From the NCBI RefSeq assembly GCF_040702505.1, contig NZ_JBFBLC010000002.1:124001-188000 (forward strand): a DNA stretch of 64,000 nucleotides. The letters are read 5' to 3'. The stretch's first letter is position 1, and each line of letters begins with the position of its first letter. The notes beneath the pieces were generated by a model. It was not told the origin of the DNA. It worked only from the letters and a program-made list of their open reading frames with translations, and did no database searches. The position numbers and the translations under genes were made by a program. Source of the DNA: Terrabacter sp040702505. Its GTDB lineage: Bacteria > Actinomycetota > Actinomycetes > Actinomycetales > Dermatophilaceae. Below are positions 24,929 through 34,301 of this stretch, in pieces.

Positions 24929-25861
24929 TCACTTGAGGCCGAGGCCGATGGAGGCGAGGTACTCGCGGGTCTGGATGGCGTTGGGCAGCGGGTAGGACGG
25001 GTCGCAGGGATACATGTCCTGCTCGCACACGACGTAGAGCTCCTTGTCGAGGTCAGCGAGGGCCTCGACGAGCGACGGCATGTCGGGCGCCCCGGCCGGC
25101 GGCGCGACCGAGCAGCCCTTGGCGACGGCCAGGCCGAAGGGCCAGTCCTCGTCATGCGACTGCGTGACGAGCGCCTCGTCCATCGCCTTGATGTGGACGT
25201 AGGAGATGCGCTCGGGGTACGTGCGGCACAGCTCGACCGGGTCGCCGCCGCCGTAGACGATGTGCCCGGTGTCGAGGCAGAAGCCGACGTAGTCGGGGTC
25301 GGTCGCCTGGAAGATCCTGTCGATGTCCTCGGGCGTCTCGATGTGGCTGTCGCCGTGGGGGTGCAGCACCATCCGCAGGCCGTAGTCCTCCTTCATGATG
25401 CGACCGAGCAGGTCGGCGTTGGCGATGTAGGTGTTCCACGCCTCGGTCGACAGCACCCGGTCGTCGGTGTAGTCCCACGTCTTCTCGTCGCGGAACATCG
25501 GGGGCAGGTGCACGACGTACTCCGCGCCGACGGCGGCGTGCGTCTCGGCGATCTCGCGGAACGTCTTCTCCGTGTCGGCCCAGGCCTCGGGCTTGTGCAG
25601 GATGCCCCAGCCGGTGCCGGCGACGACGCGGAAGCCACGCCGGTCCATCTCCTCCTGCAGTCGCTTCGGGTCCTTGGGGAAGTAGCCGAACGGCCCGGTC
25701 TCCATGACCGAGAAGCCCGCCTCGGCCATCTCGTCGAGCGCTGTCTCCCAAGGGATCTGCTTGTCGTCCTCGGGGAACCAGACGCCCCACTGGTCGGGGC
25801 ACACGCCGATCGTCAGCTTGCGATAGCGCTCGTCGGTGTTGCGGGCCTTGGACTCGGCCAT
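24929..25861 (-). CDS. Inosose dehydratase-like TIM-barrel protein (IolE-like)
   Basis: Protein of 310 residues in the sugar phosphate isomerase/epimerase (AP-endonuclease 2-like) TIM-barrel family. Landmarks: GVCPDQWGVWFP, MVLHPHGDSHIETPEDIDR, FCLDTGHIVYGGGDP and a final YVVCEQDMYPCDP, the E/H/D/E set used for divalent metal. The layout and the ending resemble IolE, which removes water from 2-keto-myo-inositol, and the gene is 17 bases upstream of the IolG-like gene in the operon, so this is the best candidate for the IolE step. A plain sugar isomerase is the alternative. Confidence 0.82.
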   Translation of the reverse strand: MAESKARNTDERYRKLTIGVCPDQWGVWFPEDDKQIPWETALDEMAEAGFSVMETGPFGYFPKDPKRLQEEMDRRGFRVVAGTGWGILHKPEAWADTEKTFREIAETHAAVGAEYVVHLPPMFRDEKTWDYTDDRVLSTEAWNTYIANADLLGRIMKEDYGLRMVLHPHGDSHIETPEDIDRIFQATDPDYVGFCLDTGHIVYGGGDPVELCRTYPERISYVHIKAMDEALVTQSHDEDWPFGLAVAKGCSVAPPAGAPDMPSLVEALADLDKELYVVCEQDMYPCDPSYPLPNAIQTREYLASIGLGLK

Positions 25862-25907
25862 GGTGCTTCCTCTCGCTTCCTCGGGTTGCGGCAGCGTCGC
25901 CGCCGGG

Positions 25908-26930
25908 TCACCCGGTGGTCTGGTGGTGGGTCTGGTGGGCGGTCAGCCGCCCGGCTGCGACGGCGCGTGCTGCCGCGGCCGCCTCGTAGTGGAGCCCGGC
26001 GTGGGCGATGCGCGGCTCGTCGTAGCGCAGCTCGCGGCCGTCGTGGGCGCGCAGCGCGAAGCCGCCCGGCTGGTAGAAGGGCCCGTCGATCCGCAGCGTC
26101 GCCGCGGAGCCGACGACCGTGGCCGTCGTCGGGGTGTCGCCCAGGATGGTGGCGAACAGCGACGCCACCGTGTTGTATGCCGTCCGCGCCGCTACCGCGA
26201 TCTGCCCCTCCACGCCGTCGGGGCTGAGCTCGGTGGGGGCCGGTGTCACCGTCTCGTGGACCTCGTCGAGGTCTCCGAGCACCCACCGCGCGAACCACAG
26301 CGGGTAGGTCAGCAGGTCGTACCGGGGACCGCCGAACAGGTCGGCGCGCATGATCCGGTGCTCCGGCCCGAAGTGCTCGCCGAGGTCGGCCTGCACCGAG
26401 TGCACGGCGCCGAGCGCGCCGTCGTCGAGCAGCTGCCGGATGACGTCGAACTTGGGCAGGTACGCCGACCACATGGCCTCCATGAGGAAGAGCCGGCGAG
26501 CCGAGGCCAGCGCCTGCAGCTCGGCGACCTCGCCCCGGTCGAGCCCCATCGGCTTCTCCACGACCGTCGCCTTGCCGGCCTCGAGCGCCAGGCGCCCGTG
26601 CGGCAGGTGCAGGTGGTGCAGCGTCGCGACGTACACGATGTCGACGTCCGGGTCGGCGACCAGGGCCTCGTAGGAGCCGTGGGGCACCGCGCGCTCGACG
26701 GGCGACCCGGTCCCGACACCGGCGTTACGGGTGACGAGGTCGTCGGCGAACGCGTCGGCGCCCTGCTGGGTCCGTGACCCGACCGCGACCACCCGCTGGC
26801 GCGTGTGCTGCAGCATCGCGTCGCAGAAGCGCTGGGCGATCCAGCCCGTCCCGAGGATGCCCCACCGCAGCGGCGGGGCCTCCATCGGGTTCGGCGTGCG
26901 CGGCGCGGGCAGCGCCCTGGGGAACGACAT
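25908..26930 (-). CDS. Gfo/Idh/MocA family oxidoreductase (third dehydrogenase of the inositol operon)
   Basis: 340-residue NAD(P)-dependent oxidoreductase of the Gfo/Idh/MocA family. The Rossmann motif is WGILGTGWIAQRF (near residue 23) and the EKP lysine lies in VVEKPMGLD. FLMEAMWSAYLPKF is the substrate-lining segment typical of the dihydrodiol dehydrogenase/1,5-anhydrofructose reductase side of the family rather than of IolG. It is embedded between iolA and the IolE-like gene with short spacers. A role on a rarer inositol or on a glycoside-derived product is inferred. Confidence 0.86.
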   Translation of the reverse strand: MSFPRALPAPRTPNPMEAPPLRWGILGTGWIAQRFCDAMLQHTRQRVVAVGSRTQQGADAFADDLVTRNAGVGTGSPVERAVPHGSYEALVADPDVDIVYVATLHHLHLPHGRLALEAGKATVVEKPMGLDRGEVAELQALASARRLFLMEAMWSAYLPKFDVIRQLLDDGALGAVHSVQADLGEHFGPEHRIMRADLFGGPRYDLLTYPLWFARWVLGDLDEVHETVTPAPTELSPDGVEGQIAVAARTAYNTVASLFATILGDTPTTATVVGSAATLRIDGPFYQPGGFALRAHDGRELRYDEPRIAHAGLHYEAAAAARAVAAGRLTAHQTHHQTTG

Positions 26931-26951
26931 CGGTCCGGAACTCCTTGCGCG

Positions 26952-28451
26952 TCAGTCGTTCTGGGGGAAGCCGAGGTTGAGGCCGCCGTGGCTGGGGTCG
27001 AGCCAGCGCGACGTCACGACCTTGCCGCGGGTGAAGAAGTGCACGCCCTCGATGCCGTGCGCGTGCGTGTCGCCGAAGAGCGAGTTCTTCCAGCCACCGA
27101 ACGAGTAGTACGACACCGGCACCGGGATGGGAACGTTCACGCCCACCATCCCGACCTCCACCTTGCGCTGGAACGTGCGAGCCGCGCCGCCGTCGTTGGT
27201 GAAGATTGCTGTGCCGTTGCCGTAGGGGTTGGCGTTGATCAGCTCGAGACCCTCGTCGTAGGAGTGGACCCGCACGACCGACAGCACCGGGCCGACGATC
27301 TCGTCGTCGTAGACCGACATCCCCGGGCGCACGTCGTCGAAGAGCGTCGGCGCCAGGAAGAAGCCCTCGCCGTCGGCGTCGACATCGCCCTCCCGCCCGT
27401 CGACGACGAGCGTCGCACCGTCGGCCACCCCGGAGTCGAGGTAGGCGGCGACCTTGTCGCGGTGCTGCTGCGTGACGAGCGGGCCCATGTCGCAGCCGCG
27501 GGTGCCGTCGCCGGTGACGAGCTTGCCCATCCGGTCCTTGATCTTGCTGACCAGCTCGTCGGCGATCGGCTCGACCGCGACGAGTGCCGAGATGGCCATG
27601 CACCGCTCGCCGGCCGAGCCGAAGCCGGCGTTGACGGCGGCGTCGGCGGCCAGGTCGAGGTCGGCGTCGGGCAGCACGAGCATGTGGTTCTTGGCGCCGC
27701 CGAGGGCCTGGACGCGCTTGCCGTGGGCCGTGCCCGTCTCGTAGACGTACTTCGCGATGGGCGTGGACCCGACGAACGACACGGACTTGATCTCGGGGTG
27801 GGTCAGCAGCGCGTCGACGGCCTCCTTGTCGCCGTTGACGACCTGCATGACACCGTCGGGCAGGCCGGCCTCCGTCCACAGGCGCGCGATCGCCAGAGCC
27901 GCCGATGGGTCCTTCTCCGAGGGCTTGAGCACGACGGCGTTGCCGCACGCGATGGCGATCGGGATGAACCACAGCGGCACCATGGCCGGGAAGTTGAACG
28001 GCGAGATGACGGCCACCACCCCGACCGGCTGGCGGATCGAGTAGACGTCCACGTTGGTCGAGGCGTTCTCGGTGAAGCCGCCCTTGAGCAGGTGCGGGAT
28101 GCCGCAGGCGAACTCGGCCACCTCGAGGCCTCGCGTCACCTCGCCGACGGCGTCGGACAGCACCTTGCCGTGCTCGGCCGTGATGAGGGCGCCGATCTCG
28201 TCCTTGCGGGCGTTGAGCAGCTCGCGGAAGGCGAAGAGCACGGCGGTGCGCTTGGCGAGCGAGGCGTCGGCCCATGTCTCCCAGGCAGCCGCGGCCGACT
28301 TCACGACCTCGTCGACGAGCGAGGCGGAGGCGACGTCGAGGACGCCGGTCTGCTCACCGGTCGCGGGGTTGAAGACGGGGGAGGTGCGCTCGGCGGTGCC
28401 GGTCCACGGCTGTCCATCGATGAGGTGGGTGATGCGGGTGGGCGTGCTCAT
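26952..28451 (-). CDS. iolA: Methylmalonate/malonate-semialdehyde dehydrogenase (CoA-acylating)
   Basis: 499-residue ALDH-superfamily enzyme that turns malonate semialdehyde plus CoA and NAD into acetyl-CoA and CO2, the last inositol step. Key parts: FNFPAMVPLWFIPIAIACGNAVVLKPSEKDP (cofactor groove), SVSFVGSTPIAKYVYETG, and the catalytic cysteine in GSAGERCMAIS; VPIPVPVSYYSFGGWKNS is a hallmark of MmsA/IolA that separates it from other aldehyde dehydrogenases. The ATG at 28451 has GGACCC-type upstream sequence and follows iolH with 47 bases between. In operon with iolD and iolH. Confidence 0.94.
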   Translation of the reverse strand: MSTPTRITHLIDGQPWTGTAERTSPVFNPATGEQTGVLDVASASLVDEVVKSAAAAWETWADASLAKRTAVLFAFRELLNARKDEIGALITAEHGKVLSDAVGEVTRGLEVAEFACGIPHLLKGGFTENASTNVDVYSIRQPVGVVAVISPFNFPAMVPLWFIPIAIACGNAVVLKPSEKDPSAALAIARLWTEAGLPDGVMQVVNGDKEAVDALLTHPEIKSVSFVGSTPIAKYVYETGTAHGKRVQALGGAKNHMLVLPDADLDLAADAAVNAGFGSAGERCMAISALVAVEPIADELVSKIKDRMGKLVTGDGTRGCDMGPLVTQQHRDKVAAYLDSGVADGATLVVDGREGDVDADGEGFFLAPTLFDDVRPGMSVYDDEIVGPVLSVVRVHSYDEGLELINANPYGNGTAIFTNDGGAARTFQRKVEVGMVGVNVPIPVPVSYYSFGGWKNSLFGDTHAHGIEGVHFFTRGKVVTSRWLDPSHGGLNLGFPQND

Positions 28452-28498
28452 GGTGGGTCCTTCGGCTCGAGCAGATGACGTATGCCGGGTGGCGGGGT

Positions 28499-29380
28499 TC
28501 AGGGGGAGACGAGCGTGGGCGGGGTGGCCCACTTGTCGAGGTAGGAGCGGATGGCGTCGCGCATGTAGGTGCTCGACTCGCGGGCCCGGTCCTCCCAGGC
28601 GAAGACGCAGGAGGTGACGATGCCGTCGAAGCCGATGCGCTCCAGGCCGGCGAAGAGCTGGCCGAAGTCCACCTCGCCCTGGCCGATGTCGAGGTGCTGG
28701 TGCACGGTGACCTGCGCGCCGGGCGGGTTGACGATGTAGCGCAGCCCCGACGAGGCCGTGTGGTCGTAGGCGTCGGCGACGTGGACCATCGTCACCAGAT
28801 CGCCTGCCCTGTCGAGGATCCCGTCGCAGTCGTTGCCCTGGTGGAAGGTGTGCGGGGCGCAGTAGAGGAAGCTGACGTTCGGGCTGTTGATGCCCCTGAT
28901 CACGTTGACGGCCCGCTTGCCGTCCTCCTCCCAGTCGTCGGGGTGCGGCTCCAGCACCAGCCGGATGCCCTCCTTCTCGAAGACCGGCAGCAGCTCCTCC
29001 ATCGACCTCCAGAACATCCGCTCGCACACGGCGGCCTCGCGCGGGTTGCCGTTGAGCTCGGAGTTCATCGTGTCGACCCCAAGGTCGCTCGCGATCTGGA
29101 TGGCGCGCGTCCAGTAGCGGACGGCGGCCTGCCGGTCCTCCTCGTCGGGACCGCTCCAGCGGAAGAGCGGGAGCACCGACGAGACGCCCACCCGGGCGGA
29201 CGCCAGCGCCTTGCGGAAGGCAGCGACGCCGGCGTCGTCGACGCGCGGGTGGTTGAAGAAGGGGATGAAGTCGTCACGCGGCGACAGCTCGATCCACTCG
29301 TAGCCCAGGTCGGCGACCAGGCCGGGAAGCTCGAGCAGCGGTGTGCTGCGGAACATGTAGGGGTCAAGGGCCAGCTTCAT
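28499..29380 (-). CDS. iolH: Inositol catabolism protein IolH (TIM-barrel epimerase/isomerase-like)
   Basis: 293-residue sugar isomerase-like TIM-barrel protein. Segments YEWIELSPRDD, FNHPRVDDAG, LFRWSGPDEEDR, RMFWRSMEELLPVFEKEGI, APHTFHQG and LRYIVNPPGAQVTVHQH correspond to the IolH family of inositol operons (recalled from Bacillus and Corynebacterium IolH), whose precise reaction is not settled. Metal ligands E and H come from EPHPDD and VHQHLDIGQGE. GGAG lies seven bases before the ATG at 29380; iolD ends 29 bases upstream. Confidence 0.88.
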   Translation of the reverse strand: MKLALDPYMFRSTPLLELPGLVADLGYEWIELSPRDDFIPFFNHPRVDDAGVAAFRKALASARVGVSSVLPLFRWSGPDEEDRQAAVRYWTRAIQIASDLGVDTMNSELNGNPREAAVCERMFWRSMEELLPVFEKEGIRLVLEPHPDDWEEDGKRAVNVIRGINSPNVSFLYCAPHTFHQGNDCDGILDRAGDLVTMVHVADAYDHTASSGLRYIVNPPGAQVTVHQHLDIGQGEVDFGQLFAGLERIGFDGIVTSCVFAWEDRARESSTYMRDAIRSYLDKWATPPTLVSP

Positions 29381-29409
29381 GGGGCAGACTCCTTCGTCGG
29401 CCAGGTGGG

Positions 29410-31374
29410 TCAGTGGTCCGCGGAGGGCGGTGCGAGCAGGGGGCGCTGGGTGCTCTTGTGCTCGAGGTACTCGCCGTATGCCGCCTGCGTCGACTCGAGC
29501 TGGCTGACCTGGGAGACGGGCACGTCCCACCACGCCGCGCTGTCGGGGGCGTAGACCCTCGGGTCGGTCTCTACGTGGATGACGACCGGTCCGCCGTCGG
29601 CGGGCCATGCCTTGGCCTCTTTGATGGCCTGGTGCAGCTCGTCGACCGAGTGCACCTCGATGACGTGCGCGCCGAGGGAGCGGGCGTTGGCCGCCAGGTC
29701 GACCGGCAGCACGTCGCCGTCGAGCCGGCCCGACGCCGCGTCGCGGAACCGGTAGGCGGTGCCGAAGCGCTGCGAGCCGAGCGACTCCGACAGCGACCCG
29801 ATCGAGTGGAAGCCGTGGTTCTGCACGAGGACGACGACGACCTTGACCCGCTCCTGCACGGCGGTGACGAGCTCGGTCGGCATCATGAGGTAGCCGCCGT
29901 CGCCGACCATGGCGAAGACGTCGCGCGAGTCGTCCGCGAGGCGGATCCCGATCGAGGCCGGGACCTCGTAGCCCATGCACGAGTAGCCGTACTCCACGTG
30001 GTAGGCCTTGCGGTCGCGGACCCGCCACAGCTTGTGGATGTCGCCGGGCATCGACCCGGCCGCGCAGAGCACGACGTCACGCGGGTCGGTCAGCTCGTTG
30101 ACGGCTCCCAGCACCTGGGCCTGGGTCAGCAGCCCCTCGGCGAGCCGGTCGGTGACGTCGGCGGGCGGGTGGAAGGCACTCTCGACGGCCGCGTCCCACT
30201 CGGCCCACAGCGCGGCCTGGCGCTCCCGGTAGGCGTCGTCGACGGCATACCCCTCGAGGGCGGTGGTGAGGGCGGTCAGCGCCTCGCGGGCGTCGGCGAC
30301 GACCGAGAGGCCCGCGTGCTTCCCGGCGTCGAAACGGGCGACGTTGACGTTGACGAAGCGGACGTCCGTGTCCTGGAAGGCAGTCCGGGAGGCCGTGGTG
30401 AAGTCGCTCCAGCGGGTTCCTATGCCGATGACGACATCGGCCTCGGCGGCCAGGGCGTTGGCGGCGGTCGTGCCGGTCGAGCCGACCGCGCCCATCTCCT
30501 GCGGGTGGCCGTGGGGGAGTGAACCCTTGCCGGCCTGTGACTCGCCGACGGGGATGCCGGTGGCCTCGCAGAACGCGCGCAGGGCGTCCTCGGCGCCGGA
30601 GTAGTGCACCCCGCCACCGGCGACGACCAGGGGACGCTTCGCCGACCGGATGATCTCGGCGGCGTCGGCGATGTCGACGGCCTCGGGCAGCGGACGCGCC
30701 ACCCGCCACACGCGCGGCGCGAAGAGCTCGACCGGCCAGTCGAAGGCCTCCGCCTGCACGTCCTGGGGCAGGGCGATCGTGACGGCGCCCGTCTCGGCGG
30801 GGTCGGTGAGCACCCGCATCGCGCCGAGCAGCGCCGACGGCAGCTGCTCCGGCCGGCTGACGCGGTCGAAGAACTTCGACAGCGGGCGGAAGGCGTCGTT
30901 GACGGTCACGTCCCCGGCATGCGGCTGCTCGAGCTCCTGGAGCACCGGCGCGCTGACGCGGGTCGCGAAGGTGCCCGACGGCAGCAGCAGGACAGGGATC
31001 CGGTTGATCGTCGCGAGAGCGGCACCGGTCAGCATGTTGGTCGAGCCGGGCCCGATGGATGCCGTGCACGCCCACGTCTGCAGGCGGTCCTTCTGGCGCG
31101 CGTAGCCGACGGCCGTGTGCACCATGGCTTGCTCGTTCCGGGCCAGGACGTACGGAAGGTGCTGGTCAGAGTCATGACTGTGGGCGAGCTCGCTCTGCAG
31201 CAGCGCCTGACCGATGCCGGCGACGTTGCCGTGGCCGAAGATGCCGAAGCAGCCGGCGAAGAGCTTCTGCCGCTGCCCGTCGCGCTCGCTCCACTGGTTG
31301 GCGAGAAAGCGCACCACGGCCTGGGCCACGGTCAGCCGCACCGTCGTGGCCGGCTGCTGGTCGTCACGCGTCAT
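29410..31374 (-). CDS. iolD: 3D-(3,5/4)-trihydroxycyclohexane-1,2-dione acylhydrolase (decyclizing)
   Basis: 654-residue thiamine-diphosphate enzyme that opens the inositol-derived ring to 5-deoxy-glucuronate. The catalytic glutamate lies in LARNEQAMVHTAVGYA; the ThDP/Mg motif is GDGGYLMMPTELVTAVQ ending with VVLVQNHG, which is the GDG-x25-30-N form. GVHYSGAEDALRAF and GESQAGKGSLPHGHP fit IolD and not acetolactate synthase. It overlaps iolB by four bases (ATGA), so the two are coupled. Confident. Confidence 0.95.
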   Translation of the reverse strand: MTRDDQQPATTVRLTVAQAVVRFLANQWSERDGQRQKLFAGCFGIFGHGNVAGIGQALLQSELAHSHDSDQHLPYVLARNEQAMVHTAVGYARQKDRLQTWACTASIGPGSTNMLTGAALATINRIPVLLLPSGTFATRVSAPVLQELEQPHAGDVTVNDAFRPLSKFFDRVSRPEQLPSALLGAMRVLTDPAETGAVTIALPQDVQAEAFDWPVELFAPRVWRVARPLPEAVDIADAAEIIRSAKRPLVVAGGGVHYSGAEDALRAFCEATGIPVGESQAGKGSLPHGHPQEMGAVGSTGTTAANALAAEADVVIGIGTRWSDFTTASRTAFQDTDVRFVNVNVARFDAGKHAGLSVVADAREALTALTTALEGYAVDDAYRERQAALWAEWDAAVESAFHPPADVTDRLAEGLLTQAQVLGAVNELTDPRDVVLCAAGSMPGDIHKLWRVRDRKAYHVEYGYSCMGYEVPASIGIRLADDSRDVFAMVGDGGYLMMPTELVTAVQERVKVVVVLVQNHGFHSIGSLSESLGSQRFGTAYRFRDAASGRLDGDVLPVDLAANARSLGAHVIEVHSVDELHQAIKEAKAWPADGGPVVIHVETDPRVYAPDSAAWWDVPVSQVSQLESTQAAYGEYLEHKSTQRPLLAPPSADH

Positions 31375-32276
31375 CGGGTGCCTCCGAGCGGGAGTCGTGG
31401 GTCGACATGCTGGTCGGCCCAGGTGTCGCGGACCCAGCCGTGTGCGGGGTCGTCGCAGATGAGCCAGGCGCGCTCCTCACCGGGGCCCGCCATGACGTTG
31501 AGGTAGTAGAGGTTGTAGCCGGGCGCGGCCATGGCCGGCCCGTGCCAGCCGTGCGGGACGAGGACGACGTCGCCGGAGCGGACCTCGGCGAGCACGTCGA
31601 TGGGCCGGTGCTCGGCGCCATAGACCCGTTGGTAGCCGATGGGGTCGGTGGCGGCGGCCGTCGGGCTGCCGGCCTCGGGGGCGACCTCGAAGTAGTAGAT
31701 CTCCTCGAGCTGCGTCTCCTCGCCGGGCCGCTCCTCGTCGTGCTTGTGCGGGGGCCACGAGCTCCAGTTGCCGGCAGGCGTCACCACCTCGCAGGCGATG
31801 ATCGAGTCGGCGTCGAGCACGCCGGGCGTGCCGAAGTTGCGGACCTCGCGGGACGCGATGCCGGCTCCGCGCAGCTCGACCGGGACGTCACCGGCGGCGA
31901 CGTGCCGGAACGGGAACCGCGCCTCGGACGAGGCTGTCACGGCGAAGCCGACGGCCACCCGGGCGTCGCCCACCGCCGTGACCGTGACGCTCGACCCGGC
32001 GGGGACGTACGCCACGTCCGTCGGCCCGGCGAACACCGAGGCCCGCCCCTCGAGCTTCACTTCCTGTCGGCCCGCAGCGCCGTCGGTCGCCACGGCCACC
32101 GACCCCGACAGCGGCACGACGACGTGCTCGCGGCGCCCGGCCGCGAACGTGCGCGTCTCGCCGGCGGCCAGCCGGCCGGCATACAGCCCGGTGTGCTCCC
32201 AGCCGGACGCGTCGGGCTCGACGACGACGTCCCAGCCGTCGCGGGACGTGCTGCCGTGCGGGCGGTGCCAGCTCAT
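31371..32276 (-). CDS. iolB: 5-deoxy-glucuronate isomerase
   Basis: 301-residue bicupin that interconverts 5-deoxy-glucuronate and 2-deoxy-5-keto-gluconate. The C-terminal cupin has the metal set around WPPHKHDEERPG...EIYYFEV and SGDVVLVPHGWHGPAMAAPGYNLYYLNVMAG, a sequence very characteristic of IolB. The N-terminal half gives the second, inactive cupin (REHVVVPLSGSVAV). ATG at 32276 overlaps the stop of the aldolase-like gene, and its own stop overlaps the iolD start. Confidence 0.94.
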   Translation of the reverse strand: MSWHRPHGSTSRDGWDVVVEPDASGWEHTGLYAGRLAAGETRTFAAGRREHVVVPLSGSVAVATDGAAGRQEVKLEGRASVFAGPTDVAYVPAGSSVTVTAVGDARVAVGFAVTASSEARFPFRHVAAGDVPVELRGAGIASREVRNFGTPGVLDADSIIACEVVTPAGNWSSWPPHKHDEERPGEETQLEEIYYFEVAPEAGSPTAAATDPIGYQRVYGAEHRPIDVLAEVRSGDVVLVPHGWHGPAMAAPGYNLYYLNVMAGPGEERAWLICDDPAHGWVRDTWADQHVDPRLPLGGTR

Positions 32277-33214
32277 GCCGCACCGCCCTGCGTGCCGTGC
32301 ACGAGCTCGGCCGCGATGTCGACCGCAGCCGCCACGTCGCCGTCGGGTGGGAAGAGCAGGGCGCGGCCGACGACGAGTCCCCGCACGGCGGGCAGCTCCA
32401 GCGCGTGGCCCCACGACGCATACGTGTCCTGTGGGTCGCCCTGGGGGTCCCCGCCGAGCAGGAGGGTCGGCAGGGTGGTGGCGTCCATGACCCGGTCGAG
32501 CTCGTCGACGACGGGCAGCTTGAGCCAGGTGTAGGCGCTCGACGCGCCGAGGCCGGCGGCGATGTGGATCGACTTGATCGTCGAGTCGGGGTCCAGCTGG
32601 TTGACCATCCGGCCGCGCCCGCGCTCCGAGATGAACGGCTCCACCATGGCCATGAGCTGCCGCTCGGCGAGCTCGGTGACCGCGCGGGCGCTGGCCTCGA
32701 GCGTCGCGACCGTGCCGGGGTCGTCGAGGCAGATGCGGGTCAGCATCTTGCCGCCGTCGAGCCCGCGCGCCGCGATCTCGGCCGCGCTGTAGGCCGTGAA
32801 GCGGTCGTCCATCTCGAACCGGGCACCCTGCAGGCCGCCGCGGTTCATGGAGCCGATCGCGACCTTCCCCTCGAGCGCGCCCAGCAGCAGCAGGTCGTCG
32901 AGGATGTCGGGGGTGCCGAGCACCCCGTCGACGCCGGGCCGTGCCAGCGCGGTCACGAGGCGCTCGAGCAGGTCGCTGCGGCTCGCCATGGCGGTGCCGG
33001 CCCCGCGCACGCCCAGGGCGCCGCGAGCCGGGTGGTCCGCCGCGACGAGCAGCATCCGCCCGTCCTCCCGCACGAGCGGCCGCCGTTGTCGGGCCGCCCA
33101 GGCGGCCGCGATGCGCTCCGGCTCGCGGACGCGGATCTCGGTCAGGTCGGCCACCCGGACGGTGTCCTTGGCCGGGGCTCCGGCGGTGGTGGGGGTCACG
33201 GGCGTGGTGGTCAT
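32273..33214 (-). CDS. Inositol-cluster aldolase-like (beta/alpha)8 protein
   Basis: 313-residue TIM-barrel protein. The barrel strands LLVAADHPARGAL, DGVLGTPDILDD, VAIGSMNRGGL, KMLTRICLDDPG and LLLGGDPQG match a family of class I-like aldolases found in actinobacterial iol clusters (I recall the Corynebacterium Cgl0159 type). Position between iolC and iolB fits the cleavage of 2-deoxy-5-keto-gluconate-6-phosphate into DHAP and malonate semialdehyde, the IolJ step for which no other gene is visible here. That assignment rests on context. It overlaps iolC by four bases and iolB by four. Confidence 0.82.
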   Translation of the reverse strand: MTTTPVTPTTAGAPAKDTVRVADLTEIRVREPERIAAAWAARQRRPLVREDGRMLLVAADHPARGALGVRGAGTAMASRSDLLERLVTALARPGVDGVLGTPDILDDLLLLGALEGKVAIGSMNRGGLQGARFEMDDRFTAYSAAEIAARGLDGGKMLTRICLDDPGTVATLEASARAVTELAERQLMAMVEPFISERGRGRMVNQLDPDSTIKSIHIAAGLGASSAYTWLKLPVVDELDRVMDATTLPTLLLGGDPQGDPQDTYASWGHALELPAVRGLVVGRALLFPPDGDVAAAVDIAAELVHGTQGGAA

Positions 33215-34290
33215 CGTGCCTCCTCGGTGACGCTGGCGAACGGTGCTGCGCCTCGGTCGCGGGCGGCCAGGCGCTCCTCGACCTCAGCGCTGGTCGGCAT
33301 GGCGGTCGAGCACTCGAGCCTGCCCGCGACGATCGCGCCGGCGACGTTGGCGAACTCGAGGATGCGCGTGAGGTCCCAGCCCTCGAGCAGGCCGTGGCAC
33401 AGCGCGCCGCCGAAGGCGTCACCGGCCCCGAGCCCGTTGACGACCTCGACTGGGTGTGGGCGCACTTCCACGCGCTCGTCGCGCGTCGCTGCGAGCACGC
33501 CCTTGGGCCCCTGCTTGACGACCGCGAGGTCGACGCCGCGGTCGAGCAGGGCGTCGGCCGCGCGCTGCGGGTCGGTCTCGCCGACGGCGACCTCGCACTC
33601 CTCGCGGTTGCCGACCGCGACCGTCACGTGCTCCAGTGCCCGGCCGACCTGCTCGCTGGCCTCGGCGGCACTGGACCAGAACATCGGGCGGTAGTCGAGG
33701 TCGAGGACCGTGTGGGTGCGCCGGCCGCGCGCCTCCCAACCGCGGAAGTGCGCCGACCGGCTCGGTTCCTGGGACAGGCCCGTGACGGTCGACCAGTAGA
33801 CGCCGGCGTCCCGGATCGCCTCGAGCGGCATGTCGTCGGCCTCGACCATGAGGTCGGGCGCGATGGGGTAGCGGTAGAACCACAGCGGGAAGTCGTCGGG
33901 CGGGAAGACCTCGCAGAAGGTCACCGGCGTCGGCGGCCCCGCGACGGCCGAGACGAACCGGTCGTCGACGCCGAAACCGACGAGGGCCTCGTGGATGTAG
34001 CGGGCGAAGGCGTCCTGGCCCGTCCGGGTGATGAGCGCGACCCGGTGCCCGTGCCGTGACGCCGCCACGCTGACGTTCGTCGCGCTGCCGCCGAGGAACT
34101 TCTGGAACGTCTCGACCTTCTCGAGGCCGACGCCGTGCTGGAGGGGGTAGATGTCCACGCCCGTGCGGCCGATCGCCACGACGTCGAAGTGATCGTATGC
34201 CGTGTCATCGGGTGCCGTCGTCCGTGCCGTCGTCGGTGCCGTCGGGTGTGCCGTCGTCAGGTCGGCGCTGTCGGTGTCGGGGGTGCTCAC
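33211..34290 (-). CDS. iolC: 5-dehydro-2-deoxygluconokinase
   Basis: 359-residue PfkB/ribokinase-family kinase that phosphorylates 2-deoxy-5-keto-gluconate. The N-terminal signature VVAIGRTGVDIYPL and FLGGSATNVSVAASRHG are typical of IolC, and the catalytic motif is VNGLGAGDAFGGALCHG with the aspartate in GAGD. The GTG at 34290 has AAGGA seven bases upstream and follows iolG by 11 bases. The first 35 residues are threonine/alanine-rich and vary in the family. Confidence 0.93.
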   Translation of the reverse strand: MSTPDTDSADLTTAHPTAPTTARTTAPDDTAYDHFDVVAIGRTGVDIYPLQHGVGLEKVETFQKFLGGSATNVSVAASRHGHRVALITRTGQDAFARYIHEALVGFGVDDRFVSAVAGPPTPVTFCEVFPPDDFPLWFYRYPIAPDLMVEADDMPLEAIRDAGVYWSTVTGLSQEPSRSAHFRGWEARGRRTHTVLDLDYRPMFWSSAAEASEQVGRALEHVTVAVGNREECEVAVGETDPQRAADALLDRGVDLAVVKQGPKGVLAATRDERVEVRPHPVEVVNGLGAGDAFGGALCHGLLEGWDLTRILEFANVAGAIVAGRLECSTAMPTSAEVEERLAARDRGAAPFASVTEEAR

Positions 34291-34301
34291 GGTCTCATCC
34301 T